Assembly: GCA_050485905.1 (NCBI GenBank)
Contig: JBJHCH010000012.1
Location: 1-46,726 of the forward strand
DNA: 46,726 nt
From: JAWLCA01 sp050485905
GTDB lineage: Bacteria; Pseudomonadota; Alphaproteobacteria; Rhodobacterales; Rhodobacteraceae
Reading direction: 5' to 3'
The notes beneath the pieces were generated by a model. That model saw only the letters and a program-made list of their open reading frames with translations. It was not told the origin of the DNA and did not search any database. Both the position numbers and the translations under genes were made by a program. Positions within the stretch are counted from its first letter, which is position 1; every line of letters starts with the position of its first letter. Below, piece by piece: positions 6,856 to 14,914 of this stretch.

Positions 6856-7692
6856 ATGGACCAGACGATCCGCCTCGGCCTGATCGGGGACAATATCGCC
6901 GCCTCGCAGGCGCCACGGCTGCACGAGCTGGCGGGGGTGCAGGCGGGCCGCGCGGTGACTTATGACCGGATCGTGCCGCGCGACTGGGGGATGGACCTGC
7001 CCGAGGTGCTGGCAGAGGTGGCGCGGCGGGGCTATCGCGGGGTCAACGTCACCTATCCCTACAAGGAGCGGGCGGCGGCGCTGGTGCGGATCGACGACCC
7101 GCTGGTGCGTGCCATCGGTGCCGTTAATACGGTGCTGTTCGGGGGGGATGGCCCCAGCGGGTTCAACACCGATCATTCCGGCTTCATGGCCGCCTATCGC
7201 CGGGCGCGGGGCGATCTGGCCCCCGGCGCGGTGCTGCTGATCGGCGCGGGCGGGGTGGGCCGGGCGGTGGCCTTTGCGCTTGGCCGGCTGGGGTGCCGGG
7301 ACTTGCGCATCGCGGATACGGATGCGGGCAAGGCCGAGGTGCTGCTGGCGGCGGTGCAGGCGGCGTTTCCGGGGCTGGCGGCGGTGGCGGGGGCGGATGC
7401 CGTGGCGCTGGCCGGGGGCGCGGCGGGGCTGGTCAACTGCACGCCGGTCGGCATGGTGGGGATGGGCGGCACGCCGCTGCCCCGCGCGGCGATGGCCGGG
7501 GCGGGCTGGGCCTTCGACGCCATCTATACCCCGCCCGAGACGGAGTTCCTGACCGATGCGCGGGCCGGGGGGCTGGATGCGATCCCCGGATACGAGCTGT
7601 TCCTGTTCCAGGGCATCGACGCCTGGGCGCTGTTCACCGGCCTGCCGCTGGACCCCGCGCGGCTGGAAGCGGATCTTTTGCGCGGGCCTTGA
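6856..7692 (+). CDS. Shikimate/quinate dehydrogenase-like protein (AroE family)
   Basis: This 278-aa protein has the AroE fold. Catalytic K70 lies in NVTYPYK, N91-T92 in GAVNT, and N104-T105-D106 in GFNTDHSGF. The NADP-type Rossmann loop GAGGVGRA starts at about 130, and a C-terminal ELFLFQG precedes a helix. AroE enzymes reduce 3-dehydroshikimate, while paralogues oxidise quinate, shikimate or related polyols. The substrate-carboxylate motif, usually S-x-S-P or S-x-T-P, reads SQAP here (residues 17-20), so the second hydroxyl is missing. This suggests a paralogue with another substrate rather than the housekeeping aroE. Its stop codon overlaps the -35 box of the following copper-type promoter, so it is probably a separate transcription unit. 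Confidence 0.75.
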   Translation: MDQTIRLGLIGDNIAASQAPRLHELAGVQAGRAVTYDRIVPRDWGMDLPEVLAEVARRGYRGVNVTYPYKERAAALVRIDDPLVRAIGAVNTVLFGGDGPSGFNTDHSGFMAAYRRARGDLAPGAVLLIGAGGVGRAVAFALGRLGCRDLRIADTDAGKAEVLLAAVQAAFPGLAAVAGADAVALAGGAAGLVNCTPVGMVGMGGTPLPRAAMAGAGWAFDAIYTPPETEFLTDARAGGLDAIPGYELFLFQGIDAWALFTGLPLDPARLEADLLRGP

Positions 7693-7719
7693 CCTTCCAG
7701 CGGGCGGAAGCCCCATATC
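7689..7719 (+). promoter_or_regulatory. CueR-like (MerR family) promoter of the copper module
   Basis: TTGACC (7689-7694) and CATATC (7714-7719) are 19 bp apart, the overlong spacing that marks MerR-family activated promoters. The spacer holds the dyad CTTCC-N7-GGAAG (7694-7710), which closely matches the CueR operator CCTTCC-N7-GGAAGG. The next gene encodes a CopZ-like copper chaperone. No cueR gene is in the window, so the regulator would act in trans. Confidence 0.7.
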
Positions 7720-7755
7720 CCCCGAACCGGATGCCCGAAGCGGAGGGAGGGGTGC

Positions 7756-7953
7756 ATGGAACTGACGGTGACGGGGATGACCTGCGGCCATTGCGAGGCG
7801 GCGGTGCGCCGTGCGGTGCAGGCCGTGGCGCCGCAGGCGGGGGTGACGATCGACCGCGCCGCCGGGTGGGTGGCGATCACCGGCGCAGAGGAGGCAGAAG
7901 CCGTCATCCGCGCGATCCGGGCCGAGGGCTACGAGGTCTCGGCCGGGGCGTGA
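7756..7953 (+). CDS. copZ: Heavy-metal-associated domain protein, CopZ-like copper chaperone
   Basis: The 65-aa protein is a single HMA domain with the GMTCGHC metal-binding loop at about residues 7-13 and the beta-alpha-beta-beta-alpha-beta pattern ending in AIRAEGYEV. It is expected to carry Cu(I) in the cytoplasm and hand it to an exporter or regulator. GGAGGGAGGGG precedes the ATG. It follows the CueR-like promoter and is followed by a His-rich DUF305 protein. No copper ATPase is in the window. Mercury (MerP) is less likely because there is no signal peptide. Confidence 0.88.
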   Translation: MELTVTGMTCGHCEAAVRRAVQAVAPQAGVTIDRAAGWVAITGAEEAEAVIRAIRAEGYEVSAGA

Positions 7954-7989
7954 CGCCGGGCCGGGGGGATCAGCAGAGGAGCGAAAGAG

Positions 7990-8415
7990 ATGAGAGCGAG
8001 AACGACGATCATTGCCGTGGCCGTGGTGGCGGCACTGGGCGCGGGCGGCTGGGCGGCGACGGGCTGGGCCGTGTCGCACGGCGGGCATGAGCATGGCGGG
8101 CACGGGGCCGGGCATGGTGCTGGTCATGGCGACCACGGCGCGGTGCCGCAGGATGCCTCTGCGGCGACGCTGGCCTTTATCGCGGCGAATGACGCGATGC
8201 ATGCGGCGATGGATATCGACTATAGCGGCGATGCCGATGTCGATTTCCTGCGCGGCATGATCCCGCATCATCAGGGCGCCATCGACATGGCGCAGGTGGT
8301 GCTGGAGCATGGCAGCGACCCGCAGGTGCGCGCGCTGGCCGAGGAGATCATCGCCGCGCAGGAGGCGGAGATCGAGATGATGCGCGGCTGGCTGGCGGAG
8401 CGCGGGGCCGACTGA
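7990..8415 (+). CDS. His-rich DUF305 periplasmic protein
   Basis: This 141-aa protein has an N-terminal membrane or signal segment (residues 6-28), then a His/Gly-rich stretch (about 29-50, repeated HGGH/GHG). The DUF305 domain follows, with the hallmark MIPHHQGAIDMAQ and the helix ALAEEIIAAQEAEIEMMRGWL. DUF305 proteins such as CopM bind copper in the periplasm through His and Met. It sits 36 bp after the CopZ-like gene with its own AGAGGAG ribosome binding site, so it should be co-transcribed from the CueR-like promoter. A role in binding or detoxifying copper outside the cytoplasm is inferred from family and context. Confidence 0.85.
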   Translation: MRARTTIIAVAVVAALGAGGWAATGWAVSHGGHEHGGHGAGHGAGHGDHGAVPQDASAATLAFIAANDAMHAAMDIDYSGDADVDFLRGMIPHHQGAIDMAQVVLEHGSDPQVRALAEEIIAAQEAEIEMMRGWLAERGAD

Positions 8416-8568
8416 CGCTGACGTGCCATGACGCGGAGGTGATCGACAGCCGCCCGCCCGCGTGTAACGTTCCGGCCAGGACGTCCTAACTGCAACGGGA
8501 CGAAGCGCGCATGTGGTGCGGGGGTTGCCGGTGGGCAGGTCCGGCCCCTGCCCGAACGAGGCCGGACC

Positions 8569-10719
8569 GTGAGACGACACCATCTGTTCGCGCTGATCCT
8601 GCTGGTGCTGGCCGTGGCGGCGGTGCTGCTGGGCAACCAGTCCATCGACCTAGAGGCGTTGCGCGCGGGGCTGGACCGGATCGGCGCGGCGCGGGACGCG
8701 CGGCCGCTGCTGTTTGCGGGGCTGTTCCTTGCGGGCTATGTCGCCGTCACCGCCCTGTCGCTGCCGCTGGCGGTGTGGATGACGCTGGCCGCCGGGGCGC
8801 TGTTCGGGTTCTGGTGGGGGCTTCTGATCGTCTCCTTCGCCTCGGCCATCGGGGCGACGCTGGCGTTTCTGGCGGCGCGGTTCTTCCTGCGCGACTGGGT
8901 GCGCGCCCGGCTGGGACAGCGCGCAGAGGCCATCGACGCGGGGCTCAGGCGCGACGGGGCGTTCTATCTGTTCACCCTGCGGCTGATCCCGGTGATCCCG
9001 TTCTTTGCCGTCAACCTGCTGATGGGGCTGACGCCGATGCCGGCGCTGACCTTCTACATCGTCAGCCAGGTGGGGATGCTGGCGGGCACGGCGGTCTATG
9101 TGAATGCCGGCACGCAGCTTGCGGCGCTGGACAGCCTGTCGGGCATCGTCTCGCCGCCGCTTCTGATTTCATTCGCCCTGCTGGGGCTTTTTCCGTGGAT
9201 TGCGCGCATGGTTCTGAACCTGATCAAACGCCGCCGGGCCTATGCCCGCTGGACCCGGCCCCGGCGGTTCGACCGCAACCTGATCGTGATCGGCGCGGGC
9301 GCGGCGGGGCTGGTGTCGGCCTATATCGCCGCCGCGACCAAGGCCGAGGTCACGCTGATCGAGGGGCACAAGATGGGCGGCGACTGCCTGAACTACGGCT
9401 GCGTGCCGTCCAAGGCGCTGATCCGCAGCGCGAAGCTGGCCCATCAGATGCGCCATGCCGACCGCTACGGGCTGGCGCCGCAGGAGCCGCAGATCGACTT
9501 TGCCGCCGTGCTGGACCGGGTGCATCGGGTGATCGCCACGATCGAACCCCATGACAGCGTGGAACGCTACACCGGGCTGGGCGTCGATGTGGTGCAGGGC
9601 CATGCCACGCTGATCGACCCATGGACGGTGGAGATCGCGCTGGCGGATGGCGGAACGCGGCGGCTGACGGGACGGGCCATCGTGCTGGCCACCGGGGCTG
9701 CGCCCTTTGTGCCGCCGCTGCCGGGGCTGGAGGATGTGGGCTATCTGACATCGGACACGATGTGGGAGGCGCTGAGGACGCGGGACGCGGCGCCGCGCCG
9801 GCTGGTGGTGCTGGGCGGCGGCCCCATCGGCTGCGAGTTGTCGCAGGCTTTCGCGCGGCTGGGATCAAGCGTGACGCAGGTGGAGATGGCGCCGCGGCTG
9901 ATGCTGCGCGAGGATGCGGATGCGGCGGATGAAGTGCGCGCGGCGCTGGAACACGACGGGGTGCGGGTGCTGACCGGCCACAAGGCGCTGGCCTGCGGCA
10001 TGGCCGAGGGCGAGAAGTGGATCGAGGTGGAAGCGGCAGGCGAACGGCACCGCATCGGTTTCGACGATCTGATCGTCGCCGTGGGCCGCGCCCCGCGGCT
10101 GAAAGGCTACGGGCTGGAGGAGTTGGGCATCACCACCGACCGGGTGATCGAGACGAACGAGTATCTGGAAACGCTCTATCCGAACATCCTTGCAGCGGGA
10201 GACGTGGCCGGCCCCTATCAGTTCACCCATACCGCCAGCCATCAGGCGTGGTTCGCAACGGTCAATGCGCTGTTCGGGGATTTCAAGCGGTTCAAGGCCG
10301 ATTACCGGGTGATCCCCTGGGCCACGTTTACCGACCCCGAGGTGGCGCGGCTGGGCCTGTCCGAGGAGGAGGCGCGCGAGAAGGGTATCGCCCATGAGGT
10401 GACGCGCTACGGGCTGGACGGGCTGGACCGCGCGATTGCCGACGGGGCGGCGCGCGGCTTCGTCAAGGTGCTGACCCCGCCGGGCAAGGACCGGATTCTG
10501 GGCGTGACCATCGTGGGCGAGCATGCGGGCGACCTGATGGCGGAGTTCGTGCTGGCGATGAAGCACGGGCTGGGGCTGAACAAGATACTGGGAACCATCC
10601 ACATCTACCCGACGCTGGCCGAGGCCAACAAGTTCGCCGCCGGAAACTGGCGCAAGGCCCATGTGAATCCGCGGCTGCTGGCGCTGGTGGCGCGGTTCCA
10701 CCGCTGGCGGCGGGGGTAG
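8569..10719 (+). CDS. Fusion of TVP38/TMEM64 membrane domain and flavin disulfide reductase
   Basis: This 716-aa two-part protein begins with residues 1-225, a DedA/TVP38-type membrane domain with several hydrophobic segments and the conserved stretch LRLIPVIPFFAVN at about 137-149. Residues 236-716 form a pyridine-nucleotide disulfide reductase. The FAD loop GAGAAG is at 242-247, the redox-active pair C273/C278 lies in GGDCLNYGCVPSK, the NAD(P) loop GGGPIG is near 416, and GDV is near 545. The dimerisation domain ends in IHIYPTLAEAN, where a Tyr follows the position of the usual HP. It is related to mercuric reductase and dihydrolipoamide dehydrogenase, but the fused membrane part and lack of an HMA domain argue against a standard MerA. 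The start is GTG at 8569. The substrate is unknown. Confidence 0.85.
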   Translation: MRRHHLFALILLVLAVAAVLLGNQSIDLEALRAGLDRIGAARDARPLLFAGLFLAGYVAVTALSLPLAVWMTLAAGALFGFWWGLLIVSFASAIGATLAFLAARFFLRDWVRARLGQRAEAIDAGLRRDGAFYLFTLRLIPVIPFFAVNLLMGLTPMPALTFYIVSQVGMLAGTAVYVNAGTQLAALDSLSGIVSPPLLISFALLGLFPWIARMVLNLIKRRRAYARWTRPRRFDRNLIVIGAGAAGLVSAYIAAATKAEVTLIEGHKMGGDCLNYGCVPSKALIRSAKLAHQMRHADRYGLAPQEPQIDFAAVLDRVHRVIATIEPHDSVERYTGLGVDVVQGHATLIDPWTVEIALADGGTRRLTGRAIVLATGAAPFVPPLPGLEDVGYLTSDTMWEALRTRDAAPRRLVVLGGGPIGCELSQAFARLGSSVTQVEMAPRLMLREDADAADEVRAALEHDGVRVLTGHKALACGMAEGEKWIEVEAAGERHRIGFDDLIVAVGRAPRLKGYGLEELGITTDRVIETNEYLETLYPNILAAGDVAGPYQFTHTASHQAWFATVNALFGDFKRFKADYRVIPWATFTDPEVARLGLSEEEAREKGIAHEVTRYGLDGLDRAIADGAARGFVKVLTPPGKDRILGVTIVGEHAGDLMAEFVLAMKHGLGLNKILGTIHIYPTLAEANKFAAGNWRKAHVNPRLLALVARFHRWRRG

Positions 10720-10835
10720 GGGGCGGTTTGCCGCCCGCGCCGCGGGATGTGGTGTGCTGCGGGGGCAGGGCGGCTTTCCCCGATCAGGATAATTCGCTAG
10801 CCTGCCCAGAAGCCGATGAATGGAGCCGATGCCGG

Positions 10836-11336
10836 ATGGCCGAATGGAGATCCCTTGCGCTGAGTGCGCTGCTGATTGCGGCGCCCGCCGCCGCCCCGGC
10901 GCAGGACTGGCGGCCGGATCGTGCCTATGTGAGCCTGGGTTCGCATCACGCGGGGCTGGATGCCGCCGACTTTGGCCGCAATCGGTGGAACGAGGTCAAC
11001 CCCGGCCTGATCCTGGCCTGGGAGGATCGGTTCCTTGGCCTGAACTATGCCGCCGGGGGCTTCGTGAACAGTTTCGGCGACCTGTCGCCGTTCCTCGGCG
11101 TGTCGCGCTTCTGGCAGGTCAGCGAGGATCTGTCGGTCGGCCCCTTTGCGGCGCTGTCGGACTACGGGCGGAACAGCAAGTTCTTCGAGACGCGGCTGGG
11201 GTCCAGCGGCGTCGTGGTGCTGGGGGGCGTGCAGGCGAATTACCGCAACGTCTTCGTGCAGGTGCAGCCGACCGGGCGGACCGGCGGCGGGGTCGGCGCG
11301 GTCCTTGCGGCGGGGCTGACCTTTGGCCTGAGATGA
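10836..11336 (+). CDS. Exported protein, possible outer-membrane beta-barrel
   Basis: The 166-aa protein has a signal peptide (residues 1-23, cleavage after APAQ-like AAPAQ). The rest is rich in Gly and aromatic residues with alternating hydrophobic strands (LILAWEDRFLGLNYAAGGFVN, LSVGPFAALSDYG) ending in GLTFGLR. A terminal Arg after an amphipathic strand hints at a small beta-barrel. I do not recognise the family. The ATG at 10836 was chosen because it starts a clean signal peptide, with GGAG at 10822. It lies 116 bp after the fusion gene and ends 12 bp from the convergent uxuB stop. Whether it belongs to the metal module is unknown. Confidence 0.6.
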   Translation: MAEWRSLALSALLIAAPAAAPAQDWRPDRAYVSLGSHHAGLDAADFGRNRWNEVNPGLILAWEDRFLGLNYAAGGFVNSFGDLSPFLGVSRFWQVSEDLSVGPFAALSDYGRNSKFFETRLGSSGVVVLGGVQANYRNVFVQVQPTGRTGGGVGAVLAAGLTFGLR

Positions 11337-11348
11337 GGGGCAGGCGGC

Positions 11349-12824
11349 TCAGTCGCCCTGCGCCGCCTCTTCCCGGATCGCGCCGGCCATGCCCTTGGTA
11401 AGCATGGCCGACAATGCGGCGGTGACCTCATCCTGCCAGCCTTCGGCCGCGCACAAGGGGGCGGGGACCAGACCCGGCAGGCGGTGCAGCGCCGCCGAGA
11501 TCGGCACGGCCTCGCGCGGCAGGCCCGACAGAGCGGTGGCGATCTCCGCCTCTCGCGGATCGCGCAGGGCATAGGTGGCGCCGGTGTCGGTCACCCCCAG
11601 GGCATAGCGCATCCAGGCGGCGGCGGCGAAGGCGAAGGGCCGCAGCGGCTGTCCGGCACGCAGCGCATCCAGCGCGGGGGCGAAGATCCGCTGCGGCAGC
11701 TTCTCGGTCCCGTCCATGGCGATCTGGCGGGTTTCATGGGCGATGGCCGGGTTGGCGAAGCGGCGGGCCAGATCCTCGGCATAGGCAGACAGGTCAATCC
11801 CCGGCAGGGCGGGCAGGACGGCCCGTGCGGCGCGCAGGTGCCGCCGCACCAGCGCGGCGAGCGCCGGGTCTTCCATCACCTCGCGCACCAGGCGGTGGCC
11901 GGAGAGGAACCCGGCATAGGCCAGCATCGAATGGCTGCCGTTCAGCATGGTCAGCTTCATCCGCTCGTAGGGCGTGACATCGGGCACGAAGAGCGCGCCG
12001 CCGGCCTCCCACGCCGGGCGGCCGGTTGGAAAGCGGTCCTCGATCACCCATTGGTGGAAGGGCTCCGTCTCCACCGCCGCCAGGTCGCGGCAGCCGGTCA
12101 GGCGTTCCGCCTCGGCCAGCGTCCCGGCGGTCGGGGCGGGGGTGATGCGGTCCACCATCGAGGACGGGAAGGCGACGTTGGCGGCGATCCAGTCGGCGAG
12201 GGTGTCGGGGCGGGCACGGGCGAGGCCGATGACACCGTCGCGGAGCAGGGCGCCGTTCTCGGGCAGGTTGTCGCAACTCAGCACGGTAAAGGGCGGCGTG
12301 CCGGCAGCCCGGCGTCGGGCCAGCGCGGCGGTGAGCAGGCCCAGCACGCCTGTGGGTGCGTCGGGCCGCGCCAGATCGGCGGCGACCGCCGGATGCGCCG
12401 GGTCGGGGGCGCGGGTGACGCGGTCGATGCCGTAGCCGCGTTCGGTCACAGTGATCGTCACCACCCGGATCGCGGGGTCGCAGAGGGCAGAAAGGGATGC
12501 CTGAGGATCGGCGGCGATGACCTCCGCAATAGCGCCGATGACCCGGGCGCTGCTGCCCTGCGGGCCGCGTTCGATCACGGTGTAAAGGCCGTTCTGCGGC
12601 GCCAGCGCCTGCCGGATATCTGTGCTGCGCAGGCTGATGCCGCGGATCCGCCAGTCGCCGCCCGCCGCCGCCAGCGCGTCGTCGGTATAGACCGCCTGAT
12701 GCGCGCGGTGGAACGCGCCGAGGCCGATATGGACGATGCCCGCGCCATGATCGGCGGGCAGATATCGCGGCAACCGGGCCGGGCCGCGCACAACGGACAG
12801 GCTGTCCAGCCGCGGGATGGTCAC
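11349..12824 (-). CDS. uxuB: D-mannonate oxidoreductase (fructuronate reductase)
   Basis: This 491-aa member of the mannitol/polyol dehydrogenase family interconverts D-fructuronate and D-mannonate using NAD(H). The N-terminal domain shows the family start GIVHIGLGAFHRAHQAVYTDDAL, and the C-terminal helical domain carries the active-site region KLTMLNGSHSMLAYAGFL, including the conserved Lys and N-G-x-H. Partnership with uxuA fixes the substrate better than sequence alone. The start is GTG at 12824, overlapping the uxuA stop by 4 bases (GTGA). An upstream in-frame extension to 12983 lies inside uxuA and is rejected. A mannitol or altronate enzyme is the main alternative. Confidence 0.87.
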   Translation of the reverse strand: MTIPRLDSLSVVRGPARLPRYLPADHGAGIVHIGLGAFHRAHQAVYTDDALAAAGGDWRIRGISLRSTDIRQALAPQNGLYTVIERGPQGSSARVIGAIAEVIAADPQASLSALCDPAIRVVTITVTERGYGIDRVTRAPDPAHPAVAADLARPDAPTGVLGLLTAALARRRAAGTPPFTVLSCDNLPENGALLRDGVIGLARARPDTLADWIAANVAFPSSMVDRITPAPTAGTLAEAERLTGCRDLAAVETEPFHQWVIEDRFPTGRPAWEAGGALFVPDVTPYERMKLTMLNGSHSMLAYAGFLSGHRLVREVMEDPALAALVRRHLRAARAVLPALPGIDLSAYAEDLARRFANPAIAHETRQIAMDGTEKLPQRIFAPALDALRAGQPLRPFAFAAAAWMRYALGVTDTGATYALRDPREAEIATALSGLPREAVPISAALHRLPGLVPAPLCAAEGWQDEVTAALSAMLTKGMAGAIREEAAQGD

Positions 12825-14038
12825 GCCCGCAGCCCCTCGACCGGATGCGACAGCGCGGTCATGATCCCGCGCAACTCGGCCAGCCCCTTCAGCCGTCCGA
12901 TGGCCGGATAGCCCGGCTGCGCCTTGCGGCCCAGATCGTCCAGGATGTCCTGCCCGTGGTCGGGGCGCATCGGGATGCTGCAATCGGCGCGGCCCGTGGC
13001 GCGGCGCCGGGCTTCCTGCCGCAGGACGGCGGCGATCAGGGCGACCATGTCGGTGCCGCCCTCCAGATGCCCGGCCTCGTGAAAGCTGGAGCGGATCGCC
13101 GTGCCTTCGCGGGTGACGTTGCGCAGGTGCAGGAAATGCACCCGGTCGCCCAGCCGGTCCATCATGCCGGGCAGGTCGTTGTCGGGCCGCGCGCCGAGCG
13201 AGCCGGAGCAGAGGGTGATGCCGCTGGCGGGCAGGTCGACCGCAGCCATGACGGCGGCATAATCGGCCTCGGTCGACATCACGCGGGGCAGGCCGAGCAG
13301 CGGGAAGGGCGGATCGTCGGGGTGGCAGCAGAGCCGCAGGCCGAGGCGCTCGGCCACCGGCGCGACCTCTGACAGGAAGTCGATCAGGTTGGCGCGCAGC
13401 CGGTCCTGGGTGATCCCGGCATATTCGGCCAGATGGGCGCGCACATCCTCCAGGCTGAAATGTTCGGCAGCACCGGGCAGGCCGAAGACCACGTTGCGGG
13501 CCAGCGCCGCGCGTGCGGCGTCGTCCATGCCGGCATGGCGCCGGGCGGCTTCATCCACGACCTCTTCGGGGAAATCCTCGGCTGCGCCGGGGCGTTGCAG
13601 GATGTGGATCTCGAAGGCGGCGAAGTCGATCAGGTCGAAGCGCATGCAGGTGGCCCCTGTCGGCAGCCGCCAGGCGAGGTCGGTCCTCGTCCAGTCCAGC
13701 ACCGGCATGAAGTTGTAGCAGATGACCGAAATCCCGGCATCGCGCAGGTTGCGCAGCGAGGTCTTGTAGTTCTCGACATGGGTGCGCCAATCGCCGCGCT
13801 GCTTCTTGATATCCTCGGACACCGGCAGGCTTTCGACCACTTCCCAGGCAAGGCCCGAAGGGCTGCCGTCGCGCATCCGCGCCAGATCGTCCTGACGCTG
13901 GGCGATTTCCTCGGCCGTCCAGACGGCGCCGGTGGGTACATGGTGCAGGGCGCTGACCACGCCCTCGACGCCGGCCTGCCGCATGTCATCGACGGACACC
14001 TGATCCATCGGGCCGAACCATCGCCATGTCTGACGCAT
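12821..14038 (-). CDS. uxuA: D-mannonate dehydratase
   Basis: UxuA (405 aa, the normal length) dehydrates D-mannonate to 2-keto-3-deoxy-D-gluconate (KDG) with Mn or Fe. The TIM-barrel sequence is easily recognised: MRQTWRWFGPMDQVS at the start, CYNFMPVLDWTRTDLAW, LCCHPDDPP, TLCSGSLGARPDND and HFLHLRNVTRE, with metal-binding His and Cys residues in these blocks. It is the first gene of a minus-strand uxuA-uxuB operon divergent from a GntR regulator. The ATG at 14038 follows a GGGGGAGGTTTC ribosome binding site on the minus strand. KDG kinase and aldolase are not in the window. Confidence 0.95.
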   Translation of the reverse strand: MRQTWRWFGPMDQVSVDDMRQAGVEGVVSALHHVPTGAVWTAEEIAQRQDDLARMRDGSPSGLAWEVVESLPVSEDIKKQRGDWRTHVENYKTSLRNLRDAGISVICYNFMPVLDWTRTDLAWRLPTGATCMRFDLIDFAAFEIHILQRPGAAEDFPEEVVDEAARRHAGMDDAARAALARNVVFGLPGAAEHFSLEDVRAHLAEYAGITQDRLRANLIDFLSEVAPVAERLGLRLCCHPDDPPFPLLGLPRVMSTEADYAAVMAAVDLPASGITLCSGSLGARPDNDLPGMMDRLGDRVHFLHLRNVTREGTAIRSSFHEAGHLEGGTDMVALIAAVLRQEARRRATGRADCSIPMRPDHGQDILDDLGRKAQPGYPAIGRLKGLAELRGIMTALSHPVEGLRA

Positions 14039-14106
14039 CTGAAACCTCCCCCACCGTGAATCGCCCTGTCGTGGCGCTGGATCCTCCCTAACACCCCGTG
14101 AATGTG

Positions 14107-14136
14107 TTGACTAGTATGGAAGTATGTCAGTATAGA
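14107..14136 (+). promoter_or_regulatory. Promoter with three tandem 8-bp repeats before the GntR gene
   Basis: TTGACT (14107-14112) and TATAGA (14131-14136) are 18 bp apart. The spacer and -10 box consist of three head-to-tail 8-mers: AGTATGGA, AGTATGTC and AGTATAGA (14113-14136). This looks like an operator array that would block the promoter when bound, most simply by the GntR protein itself. GntR/FCD operators are usually inverted repeats, so a direct array is atypical. Confidence 0.55.
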
Positions 14137-14157
14137 GTTCGACGGGGGGGATTCGTG

Positions 14158-14868
14158 ATGGCTGCAACCACCGAGATCGCACAGCGGGAGCTGCAGCCCG
14201 GCGCAGCGGTGGGGCCGCAGCTTTACCGCATCCTGCGCGATCGCATCGTGCGCGGCGATCTGGACCCCGGCATGCGGATATCGGAAACCGAGATCGCCGC
14301 ACGCTATGCGGTCAGCCGCCAGCCGGTGCGCGAAGCCTTCATCAAGCTGGCCGAGGAAGCGCTGGTCGAGGTGCGCCCCCAGCGCGGCACCTATGTCCGC
14401 CGCATTTCCATCCCCGAGGTGATATCCGCCCGCTTCGTGCGCGAGGCGGTGGAGGCCGACGTGACCCGGCTGGTTGCCGCGACCGCGACCGACGACGTTC
14501 TGGCCGCGCTGGATGCGGTGATCGAGGACCAGCGCCGGGTGGTGGACGATGCCGACACCCAACGCTTCATAGAACGGGACGAGGCGTTTCACCGCCTGCT
14601 GGCCGAGGCCGCGGGCCAGTCTGCCGCGTGGGAGATCGTCGAGGCGCTGAAGACCCAGATGAACCGCGTCCGGCACCTGAGCGCGCGGCGGTTTCCGCGC
14701 GCCAAGCTGGTCGAGCAGCACGCCGCCGTGGTCGCCGCGATCCGCGCGGGTGATGTGGACGGCGCCGAGACCGCGATGCGCGCGCATCTGCGCGAGATAC
14801 TGGACGACCTGCCGGCCATCGCCGAGGCGATGCCGGACTTCTTCGACCGGGGTGAAGGCGGCCGCTGA
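14158..14868 (+). CDS. GntR-family regulator, FadR/FCD subfamily (UxuR-like)
   Basis: This 236-aa regulator has an N-terminal winged helix (about residues 20-85; LYRILRDRIVRGDLDPGMRISETEIA, then SRQPVREAFIKLAEE) and a C-terminal FCD domain with the metal- or ligand-binding pattern (RDEAFHRLLAEAAG and a later EQHAAVVAAIRAGD). It probably senses a hexuronate or aldonate and controls both the divergent uxuAB genes and the downstream TRAP operon. The ATG at 14158 follows a G-rich ribosome binding site. An upstream start at 14098 would put the promoter inside the gene and is rejected. Confidence 0.87.
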   Translation: MAATTEIAQRELQPGAAVGPQLYRILRDRIVRGDLDPGMRISETEIAARYAVSRQPVREAFIKLAEEALVEVRPQRGTYVRRISIPEVISARFVREAVEADVTRLVAATATDDVLAALDAVIEDQRRVVDDADTQRFIERDEAFHRLLAEAAGQSAAWEIVEALKTQMNRVRHLSARRFPRAKLVEQHAAVVAAIRAGDVDGAETAMRAHLREILDDLPAIAEAMPDFFDRGEGGR

Positions 14869-14914
14869 GCCACCAAGCCCCCAGACCGGAACCACAGCAT
14901 ATGAAGGAGGAACC

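Noticed and set aside
6173..6883. A Gly/Ala/Arg-rich frame overlapping the DUF1612-like gene
   Set aside because: Extreme composition and overlap with a better-supported frame; it also runs into the AroE-like gene.
7939..7989. A separate promoter before the DUF305 gene
   Set aside because: No hexamers at proper spacing were seen; the gene is 36 bp after copZ and fits co-transcription.
8416..8568. A second CueR box before the fused reductase
   Set aside because: The 153-bp gap contains TTCCGG and GGACGTCC but no CCTTCC-N7-GGAAGG dyad or 19-bp-spaced promoter.
11484..12911. A 475-codon plus-strand frame opposite uxuB
   Set aside because: It has no recognisable domain and mirrors the third-position GC of the uxuB gene on the other strand.
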